Assembly: GCF_018138145.1 (NCBI RefSeq)
Contig: NZ_CP073104.1
Coordinates: forward strand, 3,534,001 to 3,598,000
Reading direction: 5' to 3'
DNA length: 64,000 nucleotides
From: Pseudomonas sp. SCA2728.1_7
Lineage (GTDB): Bacteria; Pseudomonadota; Gammaproteobacteria; Pseudomonadales; Pseudomonadaceae
Shown in pieces: positions 28,371 to 36,216 of this stretch (positions are counted from its first letter, which is position 1; each line of letters opens with the position of its first letter). A model generated the notes under the pieces. The model made no database searches, was not told the DNA's origin, and worked only from the letters and a program-made list of their open reading frames with translations. Made by a program: the position numbers and the translations under genes.

Positions 28371-28855
28371 TGCCTGTCTTCATCAGCTACCGCCACATGG
28401 ATCGCGCCCACGCCATCGCCATCAACAGCCGCCTGATTCAGGCCAACATCAAAACCTACCTCGACGTGCTGGATCCTGAATCGCAAACCACCGATGACAT
28501 CACCGGCGTCATCACCCGCAACATCACCGAGTGCACGCACTTGCTGGCGGTGGTGTCGGAGAAGACCGCGTTGTCGTGGTGGGTGCCGTTCGAAATTGGT
28601 GAGGCGACTATCAGCAACCGCCGGATCTGTTCGTTCAAGACCGGGCCGACGGAGCTGCCGTTGTATCTGGACAAGTGGCCGAAGCTGAGCACGGACAGTG
28701 ATCTGAATTTCTTTATCGACGCGTATCGCGAGGAAGTGTCGAACAAACGCTCGATGACGCTGGATTCGAGCAATGAATCCTTTAGCGGTACCTATAAGCG
28801 CAACGCCGAGATTTTCCACGAACAACTGAAGAACCGGATTCGGCGCGGGTTCTGA
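28370..28855 (+). CDS. TIR-domain protein (TIR-B)
   Basis: This 161-residue protein begins MPVFISYRHMDRAHAIAINS, a classical TIR first strand and helix, distinct from TIR-A. The predicted catalytic glutamate is Glu75 in SWWVPFEIGEA (S69-x-W71-x3-E75). Further on is a Ser/Asn/Lys-rich helical tail (about residues 110-161). The start codon shares a base with the caspase stop (TGATG), indicating translational coupling. It could be the signal-making enzyme, a phage sensor, or a second enzyme with different specificity; sequence alone does not decide. Confidence 0.85.
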   Translation: MPVFISYRHMDRAHAIAINSRLIQANIKTYLDVLDPESQTTDDITGVITRNITECTHLLAVVSEKTALSWWVPFEIGEATISNRRICSFKTGPTELPLYLDKWPKLSTDSDLNFFIDAYREEVSNKRSMTLDSSNESFSGTYKRNAEIFHEQLKNRIRRGF

Positions 28856-28862
28856 CAGACGT

Positions 28863-28895
28863 AAAAAAGCCGCGATCATCTCGCGGCTTTTTTTT
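28863..28895. terminator. Bidirectional Rho-independent terminator
   Basis: AAAAAAGCCGCGA-TCATC-TCGCGGCTTTTTTTT: an 8-9 bp GC stem with T runs on both strands. It starts 8 bp after the TIR-B stop and ends 4 bp before the stop of the convergent sterol-desaturase gene, closing the defence operon. Confidence 0.9.
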
Positions 28896-28898
28896 GCC

Positions 28899-30062
28899 TC
28901 AAACGCTGGCGGGCGGTTTTGGCACGACCATTTTCGGCTCAGGTTTCTGAAACGCATACAGATGCTGACGCACAATCCCGCCCGGCAATTCCTTGCCAAA
29001 CACGCCATAACGCACCGGCCATTCTTTGGGCGGCAATTTGAACGTGCCGAACAGCATGTCCACCAGTGGCGTGTGGATCGCGTAGTTCTTGTAGATGTAA
29101 TCCTTGTGCCGGGCGTGGTGCCAATGGTGGTAACGCGGCAGCACGACCAGATAGTTCAGCCAGCCGCCGTTGATCCGCACGTTGGCGTGGGCCAGTACTG
29201 CCTGTACGCCGACCAGAATCACGTAGGCGTTGAGTGCCTGAGGCGCGAAGCCCAACAACATCAGAGGCACCAGCACGCCGGTGCGGGTCAGCAGGATTTC
29301 GATAAAGTGCACGCGCGAACCCGCGAGCCAGTCCATGTGTGTGCTGGAGTGATGCACCGCGTGGAGGCGCCACAGAAATGGCACCACGTGATAGAGCCGG
29401 TGCAGCCAGTATTGGCCGAGATCGGCGACCAGAATCGCCAACAGAAACTGCACAACGAGCGGCAGGCTTTGCACGCTGGCTTGCAAACTCGGCGACATCG
29501 CCCAACCGGCGATGTAACTCGAAGAGGCGGTGATGAAGATCAGGATGAACTGCACCAGCATGTGGCTGACGAAAAAGTAGGTCAGGTCGGTGCGCCAGTG
29601 CGGGCGCAGGATGTTTTGCTCGGGATTTTTGGAGTAGAGCTTTTCCAGAGGAATGAACACGATCGCCGACACCAGCAGTGCCAGGACAAACCAGTCCAGC
29701 CCCAGCGAATAAGGTGTCTGTCCGATCGAACTGACCTGGACATTGGTGCCACCAAGGAATACCGCCAGCCCCGACGCCACCAATCCGGTAATCCCCAGAC
29801 GTTTGCGTTTGTTGAGCAGGATATTCAGGGTGCCGAGGCTGAACGACAGCACCAGACCGAGCAACAGCGTGGTGCGCGCGAACTGCTCGTCATAGACTTT
29901 GCGCAGTTCGGCCGTGGTCAGCCATTCGGGAAACAGAAAGCAGAACACCGCCAGCAGGCTCAACAGCCCGAGGGTGGCGGAAATATAGCCACTGACCCGC
30001 CCCTCGCCAAATTTGAAGGGTGCGTTGCCATGCCGTTGAAAATAGGCTTTGAGTCTTTCCAT
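28899..30062 (-). CDS. Sterol desaturase / fatty acid hydroxylase family membrane protein
   Basis: This 387-residue integral membrane protein has several hydrophobic helices and the di-iron histidine clusters of the family in its middle and C-terminal half: WLHRLYH, LHAVHHSS and YHHWHHARH. Members hydroxylate or desaturate lipid substrates; the substrate here cannot be read from sequence. The N-terminal ~150 residues form extra membrane helices. It is convergent with the TIR-caspase operon and separated from motB by that gene's terminator. Confidence 0.85.
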   Translation of the reverse strand: MERLKAYFQRHGNAPFKFGEGRVSGYISATLGLLSLLAVFCFLFPEWLTTAELRKVYDEQFARTTLLLGLVLSFSLGTLNILLNKRKRLGITGLVASGLAVFLGGTNVQVSSIGQTPYSLGLDWFVLALLVSAIVFIPLEKLYSKNPEQNILRPHWRTDLTYFFVSHMLVQFILIFITASSSYIAGWAMSPSLQASVQSLPLVVQFLLAILVADLGQYWLHRLYHVVPFLWRLHAVHHSSTHMDWLAGSRVHFIEILLTRTGVLVPLMLLGFAPQALNAYVILVGVQAVLAHANVRINGGWLNYLVVLPRYHHWHHARHKDYIYKNYAIHTPLVDMLFGTFKLPPKEWPVRYGVFGKELPGGIVRQHLYAFQKPEPKMVVPKPPASV

Positions 30063-30119
30063 TAACTGATCTTCCGTGATTGCGAAAACTGCGACTGGTC
30101 ATTGCGACGCAGGCAGATA

Positions 30120-30149
30120 CAAAAAAGCCACGGTGACCGTGGCTTTTTG
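30120..30149 (-). terminator. Rho-independent terminator of motAB
   Basis: On the minus strand AAGCCACGGTCACCGTGGC is followed by TTTTTT; the stem begins a few bases after the motB stop at 30154. A matching T run on the plus strand makes it look bidirectional. Confidence 0.85.
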
Positions 30150-30153
30150 TGGA

Positions 30154-31230
30154 TCACTGCTTCGGCGCGGGGGCCGGGGCAGTGGCTGGCGGAGTAGCGG
30201 AGGCAGGCGCCGCGCTCCCCGGTTCAGCCGGTTTCGGTGCGGCGTCGTCGAACAGGTTCAGGCGTTCGCGCAGTTCGTGCGCAGGCACCGGTTGCTGATC
30301 CGCCGGCAGTGCATTCGGGTCAACCGGCGCTGCCGGAGCGGCGCCGTTCTGACCTTGATCCGCCGGTTTCGCCGGATCCGCACCTTGCGCACCTTCAATG
30401 GCCGCCTGGGCTTTCTTGGTCAGCACCACAATGTCGATGCGGCGGTTGACCGGGTTGAACGGGTTTTCCTTGTCGAACAGCGCCGACGAGGCATAACCGA
30501 CGACCCGCGCCACTTGCGCATCCGGATAGCTACCGGCGATCAAGGCACGACGCGCAGCGTTGGCACGGTTGGCCGACAATTCCCAGTTACCGAAATCACC
30601 GGTGCCGGTGTACGGCTTGGCGTCGGTGTGGCCGCTGATGCTGATCTTGTTCGGCACCGCTTTGATGGTGTCGGCCATGGCCAGCAGGATGTCTTCGAAG
30701 TACGGTTTCAGGCGTGCAGAACCCGAGTCGAACATCGGCCGGTTCTCGGCGTCCATGATCTGGATACGCAAGCCGTTCGGGGTGATCTCGAAGAGGATCT
30801 GGTCCTTGAACTTCTGCAGTTGCGGGTTCTCGTCGACCTTGTTCTGCAGTTCTTGCAGGAGCAGTTCCAGACGCTCCTTCTCGACCTGCTCGGCCATGCC
30901 TTCAACCTGCTCGGTGTCGACCGTGACCTTGTCAGGCTGCGGTTGCGACTTCACTTCCGGGTTGAGGGTGTTTTCCGGCGCCAGAGTCGGCGTACCGCCC
31001 AGGTCAATGATGTACGGCGTACCGCTTTCGGAAAAGCCGACCGGGTCTTTGAAGTAACCGGCGATGGCGATCTTCTGCTCCGGCGTGGCGGTGGACAGCA
31101 GCCACAACACCAGGAAGAACGCCATCATCGCCGTGGCGAAGTCGGCGAAGGCGATTTTCCACGCCCCGCCGTGATGCCCGCCGGCTATGCGCTTGACGCG
31201 CTTGATGATAATCGGCTGATTATTTTCCAT
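30154..31230 (-). CDS. motB: Flagellar motor stator protein MotB
   Basis: MotB anchors the proton-driven stator to peptidoglycan. The 358-residue protein has a basic N-terminus (IIIKRVKRIAGGHHG), one membrane helix with the proton-binding Asp in FADFATAMMAFFLVLW, a plug/linker region, and an OmpA-like peptidoglycan-binding domain (ISGHTDAKPYTG, NRRIDIVV). The tail is a long Ala/Pro/Gln-rich disordered segment (~290-358). It lies 3 bp after motA. Confidence 0.96.
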   Translation of the reverse strand: MENNQPIIIKRVKRIAGGHHGGAWKIAFADFATAMMAFFLVLWLLSTATPEQKIAIAGYFKDPVGFSESGTPYIIDLGGTPTLAPENTLNPEVKSQPQPDKVTVDTEQVEGMAEQVEKERLELLLQELQNKVDENPQLQKFKDQILFEITPNGLRIQIMDAENRPMFDSGSARLKPYFEDILLAMADTIKAVPNKISISGHTDAKPYTGTGDFGNWELSANRANAARRALIAGSYPDAQVARVVGYASSALFDKENPFNPVNRRIDIVVLTKKAQAAIEGAQGADPAKPADQGQNGAAPAAPVDPNALPADQQPVPAHELRERLNLFDDAAPKPAEPGSAAPASATPPATAPAPAPKQ

Positions 31231-31233
31231 GAC

Positions 31234-32085
31234 TTAGCGACCGCGAACAGCTTGTTCCAGCTCGGCAAAGCTTGGACGGTGGGCCGGGTACAGCACCTTG
31301 CGACCGAACTCGACCGCCAGCGACGGTGGCATGCCGGAAGCCGAAGCGACCAGCGAGGCCTTGATGGCTTCGTAGACGTTCAGCTCTTCCTTGGCATCGT
31401 GGGCCAGGGAATGCGCCAGCGGGCCGAAGAAACCGTACGCCGCGAGAATACCGAAGAAGGTACCGACCAGTGCCGCACCCACGTGCAGACCGATGGACTT
31501 CTGATCGCCTTCACCCAGCGAGGCCATGGTCACCACGATACCGAGTACCGCCGCAACGATACCGAAACCCGGCATGGCGTCGGCGATACCGTTCACCGCG
31601 TGGGATGGATGCTCGAGGTCTTCTTTAAGGCTGTACAGCTCCATGTCGAACAAGCCTTCCAGCTCGTGCGGGGCCATGTTGCCGGACGACATGATGCGCA
31701 GGTAATCGCAGATGAACGCGGTCATGCGTTCGTCTTTGAGCACGGCCGGGTACTTGGCGAAGATCGGGCTCGCGGCAGCATCTTCGATGTCGCCTTCGAT
31801 AGCCATCATGCCTTCGCGGCGGCTCTTGTTGAGGATCTCGTAGATCAGCCCGAGCACTTCCAGATAGAACGTGTGGCTGAAGCGCGAACTGAACATGCTC
31901 AGGGATTTCTTGAGCACGTGCATCGTCATGTAGCCGGGGTTGGCCTGCAGGAATGCACCGAGTGCCGCACCACCGATGATCATCACCTCGAAAGGCTGGA
32001 TCAGGGCGGCAATCTTGCCGTGGGAGAGCACGTATCCGCCGAGCACGCTCGCGAATACGACGATGATGCCGATAATTTTAGCCAT
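31234..32085 (-). CDS. motA: Flagellar motor stator protein MotA
   Basis: MotA is the pentameric stator subunit that couples proton flow to rotor torque. The 283-residue protein starts MAKIIGIIVVFASVLGGYV and has four membrane helices, with the cytoplasmic loop between helices 2 and 3. Helix 3 begins near MPGFGIVAAVLGIVVTM, and the C-terminal part is charged. ATG at 32085 matches family starts; 26 upstream in-frame codons are not used. A FliA-type promoter is visible 70-95 bp upstream. Confidence 0.96.
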   Translation of the reverse strand: MAKIIGIIVVFASVLGGYVLSHGKIAALIQPFEVMIIGGAALGAFLQANPGYMTMHVLKKSLSMFSSRFSHTFYLEVLGLIYEILNKSRREGMMAIEGDIEDAAASPIFAKYPAVLKDERMTAFICDYLRIMSSGNMAPHELEGLFDMELYSLKEDLEHPSHAVNGIADAMPGFGIVAAVLGIVVTMASLGEGDQKSIGLHVGAALVGTFFGILAAYGFFGPLAHSLAHDAKEELNVYEAIKASLVASASGMPPSLAVEFGRKVLYPAHRPSFAELEQAVRGR

Positions 32086-32153
32086 AGGTAGAAAGTACTT
32101 ATTTAAGTCGGGTTCAAGGTCATATTCGGAAGTTAAAAAATCTCTTCTTCTAC

Positions 32154-32180
32154 TTATCGGCAAAACTGCGCCAGACTATA
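32154..32180 (-). promoter_or_regulatory. FliA (sigma-28) promoter of motAB
   Basis: On the minus strand the sequence is TATA, 15 bases, GCCGATAA. The -10 is a perfect match to the sigma-28 consensus GCCGATAA and the -35 TATA differs by one base from TAAA, with the exact 15-bp spacing. It lies about 70 bp before the motA ATG, as expected for a class IV flagellar gene. Confidence 0.8.
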
Positions 32181-32251
32181 GCCAGTTCAGGCGAAAAGCC
32201 AATTTAGCCCATGCCGGGCGCGTCTACAGTCAGTGAAGATCACCTCCAGAC

Positions 32252-33790
32252 ATGGCTAATGAAACGAACGTCCCACACGCAAAACCGACCACCCTCGACG
32301 GCTGGGTAAAGCTGCTCGATGGCGTGCGACTGCCCGTGCCGCAAGAGTCTCACGACAAGGTTTGTCGGGCGATTCGTGATAACCGCAGCTCGTTGCGTGA
32401 CATCGCCGACCTGATGCAGGACAGCCCGGCATTGGCCTTGAGCATTATCCGTGAGGCGAATCGTCACACCCACGGCACAATGGCCGCACCGGCGGAAAAT
32501 CTTGAGGTGGCGATCAATCGCCTCGGCCTTGCGCGCACAGAAGAACTGCTGGCGCGGTTGCCCGCCGAGCCGCAGATGCAAGTCCCCAAGGCCCTGCGCC
32601 AACTGCAAATGATCAGCCAGCACGCGACGCAACAGGCCAACGGTTTTTTCGCCAGTCGCCTGGCGCGGCTGTGGCAGGACATTCACTGGGGCAGCCTGCT
32701 GTTTCTGTCGCCGCTGTGGCCATTGGCGCTGACGTATCCGCAATTGCTCGAAGAATGGGAGCTGCGGGTTATCCACAAGGGTGAGTCAGCCCGCGTAGTC
32801 GAAAAACAATTGTTTGGTGTACGCCTGCTGAAAATCGCAGAAGCGCTGGTGCAAACCTGGCATCTGCCGATCTGGGTGCAGCAGGGTTATAAATTGCTGC
32901 TCAGTGAACAGCGCGAACTGGTGAAAGTCCTGCGCATCGCCCGTGACAGCGAACACCCACTGCGACAGCAGAATCGCCTCGACGATGACCCGACCCTGCG
33001 CCGCTGGCTCAATCAGCCAGCCAACACCGTGCTGCTGGCCAACGGTCTGGCGCTGTCGGCACAACAAGCCTGGGACAGTCCGCACAGCGAACGCTGGCAG
33101 TACCTGACCAGCCTTTACCTGCAAATCCCGATGGACGAAGTGCAGCAACAACTGCACCAGCAGGCTGCCAACAGTGCACGCCAGCATGCAATGCCCGATC
33201 TGTGGCACCCGGCGGTTTCGCTACTGTGGCCATGGGGCACGCACCGTTTGCCGGCGGGTATGTTGCCGGCCGCTGCGCCGAGCGCTGAAGACCTTGGCCA
33301 ATGGCGCCGCCAATGCGCCGAACTGCTCGCCGAACCGAGCCGCTTCACCAATGCGATGAGCCTGACCGTCGCCGCTCGCGATGCGCTGGTCGCCAGCGGC
33401 ATGCGCCGGGTGATGATCCTGATGGCCGACCGCACGCAGTCGAATCTGCGCGTGAATCAAACCGCCGGGCTGCCGAAAGAAGCGGCGGCGCTGAATTTTG
33501 TCGTCAGCCAGAGCAGCGTGCTGCAACGGCTGTTGGCACAACAAGCGCAAGTGCGGATTACCCCGGACAACAACGCACAATTCTCCGCCCTGCTGCCACC
33601 GAGCCTGCGCACGCTGTTTCGCGGCGAGCATCTGTTCCTGCGTTCACTGGTGAATAACGGCCGGGTGATCATGATTGTGGTTGCCGATCAGGGCGGCGGG
33701 CCGTTCGCCGACATCACCGTGCAAGCCTTTGGCAAAACCGCGCAGTGCATCGAGAAAGCCCTGCACAGCTTTAGCAGCCGTGGCCGATGA
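32252..33790 (+). CDS. HDOD-domain protein
   Basis: This 512-residue protein has an N-terminal HDOD-like helical domain (residues ~20-230), recognisable from LRDIADLMQDSPALALSIIREAN and the following LEVAINRLGLARTEELL. It lacks the HD metal ligands, as is usual for HDOD. The C-terminal half (~370-505) is alpha/beta, with repeated hydrophobic strands such as MRRVMILMADRTQSNLRVN, possibly a GAF-like sensory fold. HDOD proteins act in signalling linked to c-di-GMP, motility or surface behaviour. It is divergent from motA, and its upstream region has only a weak ribosome-binding site. Confidence 0.8.
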   Translation: MANETNVPHAKPTTLDGWVKLLDGVRLPVPQESHDKVCRAIRDNRSSLRDIADLMQDSPALALSIIREANRHTHGTMAAPAENLEVAINRLGLARTEELLARLPAEPQMQVPKALRQLQMISQHATQQANGFFASRLARLWQDIHWGSLLFLSPLWPLALTYPQLLEEWELRVIHKGESARVVEKQLFGVRLLKIAEALVQTWHLPIWVQQGYKLLLSEQRELVKVLRIARDSEHPLRQQNRLDDDPTLRRWLNQPANTVLLANGLALSAQQAWDSPHSERWQYLTSLYLQIPMDEVQQQLHQQAANSARQHAMPDLWHPAVSLLWPWGTHRLPAGMLPAAAPSAEDLGQWRRQCAELLAEPSRFTNAMSLTVAARDALVASGMRRVMILMADRTQSNLRVNQTAGLPKEAAALNFVVSQSSVLQRLLAQQAQVRITPDNNAQFSALLPPSLRTLFRGEHLFLRSLVNNGRVIMIVVADQGGGPFADITVQAFGKTAQCIEKALHSFSSRGR

Positions 33791-33832
33791 GGCTGCGCTA
33801 CAATCCTCCCCTTTGTGCCCTGGAGACCTCAC

Positions 33833-34657
33833 ATGTCTGACTTCTCTGGCTTGCCGCTCGTCATCGAGCCGAGCGACCTGCTCCCGCGCCTCGATTCCCC
33901 TGAACTGATTCTGGTGGATCTGACCAGCGCTGCCCGCTACACCGAAGGTCATCTGCCCGGCGCACGCTTTGTCGACCCGAAACGCACCCAGCTCGGCCAG
34001 CCGCCGGCGCCGGGCCTGCTGCCGGCCAAAGCTGATCTGGAGGCGTTGTTCGGTGAGCTGGGCCATCGCAAAGACGCGGTCTACGTGGTCTATGACGACG
34101 AAGGCGGCGGCTGGGCCGGACGTTTCATCTGGCTGCTCGACGTCATCGGTCACGACAAATACCACTATATAGACGGTGGTCTGCCGGCGTGGCTGGCAGA
34201 TGGCATGCCGATGTCGATCCAGGTACCACCAGCGGCTGGCGGCCCGATTGCGCTGACTTTGCACGACGAGCCGACTGCCACCCGCGAATACTTGCAAAGC
34301 CGTCTCGGTGCTGCCGATCTGGCGATCTGGGATGCGCGCGGTCCGCTGGAGTACTCCGGCGAGAAAGTCCTGGCCGCCAAGGCCGGACATATTCCGGGCG
34401 CGGTCAATTTCGAATGGACTGCCGGCATGGACAAGGCGCGTCAGCTGCGCATCCGTACGGACATGCCGCAGATCCTCGAAGACCTCGGGATCACCAAGGA
34501 CAAAGAAATCATTACCCACTGCCAGACCCATCACCGGTCGGGCTTCACTTATCTGGTGGCCAAGTCCCTCGGTTATCCGCGGGTCAAGGGCTACGCCGGT
34601 TCCTGGGGCGAATGGGGTAACCACCCTGACACGCCTGTCGAGATTCAAGGTTTTTAA
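33833..34657 (+). CDS. rhdA: Thiosulfate:cyanide sulfurtransferase (two-domain rhodanese)
   Basis: Rhodanese transfers sulfane sulfur from thiosulfate to cyanide or other thiols through a cysteine persulfide. The 274-residue protein has two rhodanese domains: an inactive N-terminal one (LILVDLTSAARYTEGHLPGA) and a catalytic C-terminal one with active-site loop HCQTHHRSG, the six-residue loop typical of Pseudomonas/Azotobacter RhdA. ATG at 33833 has GGAG upstream. It is followed 9 bp later by psd, an arrangement I recall in P. aeruginosa as well. Confidence 0.93.
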   Translation: MSDFSGLPLVIEPSDLLPRLDSPELILVDLTSAARYTEGHLPGARFVDPKRTQLGQPPAPGLLPAKADLEALFGELGHRKDAVYVVYDDEGGGWAGRFIWLLDVIGHDKYHYIDGGLPAWLADGMPMSIQVPPAAGGPIALTLHDEPTATREYLQSRLGAADLAIWDARGPLEYSGEKVLAAKAGHIPGAVNFEWTAGMDKARQLRIRTDMPQILEDLGITKDKEIITHCQTHHRSGFTYLVAKSLGYPRVKGYAGSWGEWGNHPDTPVEIQGF

Positions 34658-34666
34658 GGACAACTA

Positions 34667-35527
34667 ATGAAAGAGCGTCTGTTTATCCTCAGCCAGTACC
34701 TGCTGCCTCATCACCTGCTGTCGCGCCTGGCCGGCTGCATTGCCGAATGCCGCGTGCGCTGGTTCAAGAATGCCTTCACCCAATGGTTCGCCAAGCGCTA
34801 TCAGGTGGACATGTCGCAAGCGCTGGTCGAAGACCTGACCGCTTACGAACACTTCAACGCCTTCTTCACCCGTGCCCTGAAAGACGGCGCGCGGCCACTG
34901 GACGAAACCCCGGGCGCGATCCTCAGCCCGGCCGACGGTGCGGTCAGCCAGCTCGGCCCGATCGAGCACGGTCGAGTGTTCCAGGCCAAGGGCCACAGCT
35001 TCAGCGTGCTGGAACTGCTCGGCGGTGATGCGGCCAACGCAGCGCCGTTCATGGGCGGCGACTTCGCCACCATCTACCTGTCGCCGAAGGACTACCACCG
35101 CGTGCACATGCCGCTGGCCGGCACCCTGCGCGAAATGGTCTACATCCCGGGCCGGATCTTCTCGGTCAACCAGACCACCGCAGAAAATGTCCCGGAGCTG
35201 TTCGCCCGCAACGAGCGCGTGGCGTGCATATTCGACACCGAGCGCGGGCCGATGGCCGTTGTACTGGTAGGCGCGATGATTGTCGCTTCGATCGAAACCG
35301 TATGGGCCGGTCTGGTCACCCCGCCAAAGCGCGAACTGAAAACCTTCCGCTACGACGAAGCCGCCCGTGCGCCGATCCACTTGGAGAAAGGTGCTGAACT
35401 GGGTCGCTTCAAGCTGGGTTCGACGGCGATCGTGCTGTTCGGGCCGGATCAGGTTAAATGGGCTGAAGAACTGGCGGCGGGTTCGCCAGTGCAGATGGGC
35501 CAAGGCCTGGCGCTGCCAAACGCCTGA
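34667..35527 (+). CDS. psd: Phosphatidylserine decarboxylase proenzyme
   Basis: Psd decarboxylates phosphatidylserine to phosphatidylethanolamine at the inner membrane. The 286-residue proenzyme has the self-cleavage motif LGST near its C-terminus (Ser252 becomes the pyruvoyl group), plus [11 protein letters not shown] and the conserved KDYHRVHMP block. Length is normal. It follows rhdA closely and is probably cotranscribed with it. Confidence 0.97.
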   Translation: MKERLFILSQYLLPHHLLSRLAGCIAECRVRWFKNAFTQWFAKRYQVDMSQALVEDLTAYEHFNAFFTRALKDGARPLDETPGAILSPADGAVSQLGPIEHGRVFQAKGHSFSVLELLGGDAANAAPFMGGDFATIYLSPKDYHRVHMPLAGTLREMVYIPGRIFSVNQTTAENVPELFARNERVACIFDTERGPMAVVLVGAMIVASIETVWAGLVTPPKRELKTFRYDEAARAPIHLEKGAELGRFKLGSTAIVLFGPDQVKWAEELAAGSPVQMGQGLALPNA

Positions 35528-35543
35528 ATGCTGTGAGCCACTG

Positions 35544-35577
35544 ATCCGCCCGTTCGCACGTCTGCGAAAGGGCGGAT
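35544..35577. terminator. Stem-loop between psd and the lectin gene
   Basis: ATCCGCCCGTTCGCA and TGCGAAAGGGCGGAT form a long imperfect stem in the 67-bp convergent gap between psd and the lectin gene. It has no strong T run; a bidirectional terminator role is likely but not certain. Confidence 0.5.
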
Positions 35578-35594
35578 ACGACTCGGTGGTGCCG

Positions 35595-35996
35595 TTACTC
35601 TATCTGCCCACGGAAGCCGATCGGGCCTTCGTTGACATAGGTATTGGTGCCACTGAGGTTTTTCCCTCCGTCACTGGACGTGACGCTCAACGCGATAACG
35701 TTCTGATTGTCCCGGCCGCCAATCACCCACTTGCCGCCCGGATGCCATGGGGCATCATTGCCACCCCACTGATTCTCGACGTTGTACTGGTTCTGACCGG
35801 TGCGTTGCGCTTTGAAGCCAATGGGACCTTCCCCGGCGTAGGTCATGGTGCCGGTGAACGTTTTGCCGTCATCGTGCGACTTGATGTCGATAGCGACGAC
35901 ATTCTGGTTGTCCCGCCCACCCAACACCCAGGTTCCACCCGGATGCCACGGCGCCGAACTGCCACCCCATTGATTTGCCACTGCGTATTTAGACAT
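35595..35996 (-). CDS. OAA-family high-mannose-binding lectin (P. fluorescens agglutinin type)
   Basis: The 133-residue protein is two tandem ~66-residue repeats, each with NQWGGxxAPWHPGG, GGRDNQNV and GEGPIGF segments. This is the hallmark of Oscillatoria agardhii agglutinin homologues, which bind branched high-mannose glycans with two sites in one beta-barrel; a homologue from P. fluorescens has been characterised. ATG at 35996 (MSKYAVANQWGG) has GGAG 9 nt upstream; an ATG three codons earlier abuts that site and is unlikely. There is no signal peptide, so the protein is cytoplasmic or leaves the cell by a non-classical route. It is convergent with psd. Confidence 0.93.
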   Translation of the reverse strand: MSKYAVANQWGGSSAPWHPGGTWVLGGRDNQNVVAIDIKSHDDGKTFTGTMTYAGEGPIGFKAQRTGQNQYNVENQWGGNDAPWHPGGKWVIGGRDNQNVIALSVTSSDGGKNLSGTNTYVNEGPIGFRGQIE

Positions 35997-36216
35997 GAAC
36001 CTCATCTCCTTGAAGTTTCGGGAGACCTGCCCGAGGTTGACGGCAGGCCGTGCAACCGTGCGTTTCCGATCGCACGCCTGAGAGACTAGTAGGGCTTGTG
36101 AAATGGCATCCGGCCAGCAGACCAGCGGTCAAAAAACCTGACGCCATCCGGCGAAACAAGCCACAGCTGCTAGAGTTTTGGGCATTGCCCATTTCGCCGC
36201 CGGAGCCATTTACGGC

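Noticed and set aside
27001..28855. Classical Thoeris type I/II or CBASS
   Set aside because: No SIR2-SLOG (ThsA), macro-membrane effector or CD-NTase gene is adjacent; the only effector candidate is the caspase-like protease.
30076..32091. A 671-codon open frame on the plus strand across motB and motA
   Set aside because: It is fully antisense to two clearly identified stator proteins and its composition (Arg/His/Gln-rich) is typical of a shadow frame in high-GC DNA.
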